Assembly: GCF_000014005.1 (NCBI RefSeq) | Contig: NC_008009.1 | Span: 992,001 to 1,056,000 of the forward strand | Length of the DNA: 64,000 nt | Origin: Candidatus Koribacter versatilis Ellin345 | GTDB taxonomy: Bacteria; Acidobacteriota; Terriglobia; Terriglobales; Acidobacteriaceae | Direction of reading: 5' to 3' | Shown here: positions 62,100-64,000 of the stretch, one piece after another | How positions within the stretch are numbered: the stretch's first letter is position 1 | Layout: the number at the start of each line of letters is the position of its first letter | Notes under the pieces: generated by a model | What the model saw: only the letters and a program-made list of their open reading frames with translations | Database searches by the model: none | Told to the model about the DNA's origin: nothing | Made by a program: the position numbers and the translations under genes

Positions 62100-64000
62100 T
62101 CAGTTCTCGTAAAACACACCAAATTCCAGGCCCACAGGCATGTACTCAGACATGCGGATACGAAGATCGGTTTCGCGAAGCGGGGCGAGGATGAAATGAA
62201 ATGCCCCCATCTCGCCGCCGTCGTCGGCACCGCGACGAATGGCGTCGTCAGTGACGGAATAGAGCTTGCAGTACGCAGGATTTCCGTAGCGAAGCGATTG
62301 AATCAGCGGTTGCGGCTCGCCCTTGCCTTGCACAACACACTTGTATGTTCGGGGCGTGATTGCGCCGGTTGGCAAGTAGCTGAAGCGCACACAGCCTTCC
62401 TGTTTGCGCACCGCCCAGAGCGGAGCGCGCCACAGAGCCGGAGTAGCGGCGGTATCGGCATCAGAAAGTTCCGCCCAGAAGATGCAATTTGAAACCAGTT
62501 CGAGCAACGTCGCATAGACCTTGCCGATAACGGTGCATCCGGTCATGGTGAGCGAACCGCCGGGTGTCGGGCGTTGCGTGCCCGAATCAACGGTTGCGAC
62601 GTACGCGACCATGGACGGCAGAGTGGCGTCGAGGATGGAGTCGGCAAGAGTTGCGGTCGCAGTGCCGTTGATCCAAAGTGCTCCGACGATCGATTTGCTG
62701 ATTTCTAGTTCTACCCCTGAATCCTCGATGAGGACGGAGGGCCTCCCGAAGAAGGTTGGATCTGGAGTACCGTCCGAAAGGAGAGCCCAGCCGGGAACAA
62801 CTGTGCAGTGGGTGATTCCAAGATGACTGAGCTTGTTTTTGGCCGAGGCGGGAACGTGGAGAAGCGCCGGAGGTAACGTGCCTCCACCAGCAGGGGGCGC
62901 GTAGGCGATGATGAGTCCATTGAGGTCGAGTGAGCCTTCTTCGTCGCCGGTGATGGCGAATTCACCGCCGAGGAACAACGTTGGGCGTACGCCATCCGCG
63001 GCGCGTAGTTCGACGTGGCCGCCTTTCTTGATGGCGAGAGCCAGACCGGCGGGCTCGGAGTAGTTGGCGTTGTCGGTGATTTCGACGACACCATCGCCAG
63101 CGATCGCGGTCAAAGCATCGTGGATTGTGGGGTAATCGCCGGGGACGCGAATGACCGCTTGATCTTCTGCTGCGGTGAATGTGCTGCTGCGCGGATACTC
63201 GCCACCGCCCATGTCGGCGTTGAATCCGTAATAGTAAGAAGCTCGGACATGGTTGGTTTTGCCCGCGGGAGGTGGTGGAAGAGCGATGCGACCGAGAAGC
63301 GGATCGACGGCGGGCAGGCCACCGGCTTTCGGTAGATTGTTCCAGCTTCCGTCGGGACCCTCGAGATCGCATACCTGGATTTCAGATTGCAGCGCTCCGT
63401 CCACGTAGAGTGCGAGACTCTTACCGAAACCGTAGTAGGTTGCAGTTTTGCCGGCGAGGATGTCCTGCATGTCCTGACAGAGAACGTGGCGTCGGAGGCG
63501 ATCGGGAACATTTTCCGGACGAGCGGCGTCGGTTATGTCCTCACCCTGCGAGATGGGATGGTTGAAGAGCGGCATGTCCGCGTCGAGCGAACTAAAGCGG
63601 AAACACTGGGGATTGCCTGTGACGGGCGTCGACGGTGCAAGAGTCATCGGATAAGCGTTTAAAGACCAGAGGAAAATTCCGATGTTTTGAATGTTGTAGC
63701 GGCCACGCTGCACGGCGATGCGGCGAACATCGACTTTATGCGCTGTGCGGTCGAAACCAGTGTTGATGTAATCGCCAGATTTCCAATTGCGCAGATCGGG
63801 CGCATAGAAATTCTTCGCGCGGATGTGATTCATGTACTGCGTGTCGCCGAGGACCTTGAACATTTCGACGGCGTGTGCGCCCCAACCCGTGACGTCGCGG
63901 GCGAGTTGCTCCATGACGAGCACTGTGCCTTTGCGACGCCGGAACGAGATGGTGTGGGCGACTTCAGCGCGCGGGCTGGCGACCGCAGGTGCAACACCAC
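62100..64000 (-). CDS. Tail-protein-like / beta-helix protein (5' end outside window)
   Basis: At least 633 residues; the frame stays open past an internal GTG at 63923 to the right edge, so the true start is not visible. The first visible part, RAEVAHTISFRRRKGTVLVM, followed by EQLARDVTGWGAHAVEMFKVLG, resembles the conserved helix of P2 gpI-type tail/baseplate proteins. Residues further on (VIRVPGDYPTIHDALTAIAG, ...GHVELRAADGVRPTLFLGGEF) form a pectate-lyase-like beta-helix. It overlaps none of its neighbours and leads the visible three-gene unit. A tail or contractile-injection role is inferred. Confidence 0.65.
   Translation of the reverse strand, partial: GVAPAVASPRAEVAHTISFRRRKGTVLVMEQLARDVTGWGAHAVEMFKVLGDTQYMNHIRAKNFYAPDLRNWKSGDYINTGFDRTAHKVDVRRIAVQRGRYNIQNIGIFLWSLNAYPMTLAPSTPVTGNPQCFRFSSLDADMPLFNHPISQGEDITDAARPENVPDRLRRHVLCQDMQDILAGKTATYYGFGKSLALYVDGALQSEIQVCDLEGPDGSWNNLPKAGGLPAVDPLLGRIALPPPPAGKTNHVRASYYYGFNADMGGGEYPRSSTFTAAEDQAVIRVPGDYPTIHDALTAIAGDGVVEITDNANYSEPAGLALAIKKGGHVELRAADGVRPTLFLGGEFAITGDEEGSLDLNGLIIAYAPPAGGGTLPPALLHVPASAKNKLSHLGITHCTVVPGWALLSDGTPDPTFFGRPSVLIEDSGVELEISKSIVGALWINGTATATLADSILDATLPSMVAYVATVDSGTQRPTPGGSLTMTGCTVIGKVYATLLELVSNCIFWAELSDADTAATPALWRAPLWAVRKQEGCVRFSYLPTGAITPRTYKCVVQGKGEPQPLIQSLRYGNPAYCKLYSVTDDAIRRGADDGGEMGAFHFILAPLRETDLRIRMSEYMPVGLEFGVFYEN

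Noticed and set aside
58006-64000. Prophage
   Set aside because: No integrase, terminase, capsid, portal or lysis gene is visible; only tail-like parts, which fits a domesticated tail-like system at least as well.

Overview
The window looks like chromosome of an acidobacterium, probably of the Terriglobia / Koribacter type. The evidence is moderately high GC, many TTG and GTG starts, CRTAC1 and TPR proteins, a DUF5916 protein, MEDS-domain signalling proteins, an APS-reductase sulfur pathway, and a radical SAM protein resembling the tetraether/membrane-spanning lipid synthases. This is inferred from gene content only; there is no rRNA here. No integrase, transposase, capsid gene or CRISPR array was seen.

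Layout. 1-23.1 kb is mostly housekeeping and metabolism: a serpin, a Tes-like radical SAM enzyme, a small lipoprotein, MutY with an overlapping redoxin, an M28 peptidase, a TPR protein, a cyclase-like protein, TonB, a DUF72 protein with an overlapping glycogen-debranching-type enzyme, a ferritin-like protein, a radical SAM/SPASM protein and a DUF5916 protein. 23.2-24.2 kb holds tRNA-Gly(GCC), tRNA-Cys(GCA) and a breakpoint where two broken genes meet. 24.2-33.0 kb holds glycogen phosphorylase, a divergent PAS histidine kinase and receiver-MEDS regulator, and a TPR/CRTAC1 pair.

33.0-41.0 kb is the most striking part. It is a sulfur-assimilation operon: an SsuABC-type transporter, CysD, CysN, an iron-sulfur APS reductase (CysH) and a porin. 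A strong promoter (TTGTCA-17-TATGAT) should start transcription at or next to the ATG of a 26-residue ORF with six consecutive Cys codons, followed by a classic intrinsic terminator. A second short ORF with a Cys-Cys pair and its own intrinsic terminator lies between cysH and the porin. Together they look like two cysteine-responsive attenuators, the first with a leaderless poly-Cys leader peptide.

41.9-49.3 kb is an exopolysaccharide export set (Wzi, Wza, Wzc-like kinase, a Ser/Thr-rich secreted protein, a Wzx-type flippase) without glycosyltransferases. 49.5-53.4 kb holds a SpoIIE phosphatase, a VOC protein, a disulfide oxidoreductase and RidA. 53.7-57.6 kb is a MEDS / histidine kinase / two response regulator cluster whose last gene has a one-base frameshift. 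A repeat-containing, AT-rich boundary follows. 58.0-64.0 kb, on the minus strand, holds a LysM-like protein, a 1187-residue DUF6519 beta-helix protein and a tail-protein-like gene running off the right edge, probably part of a phage-tail-like or contractile-injection locus.
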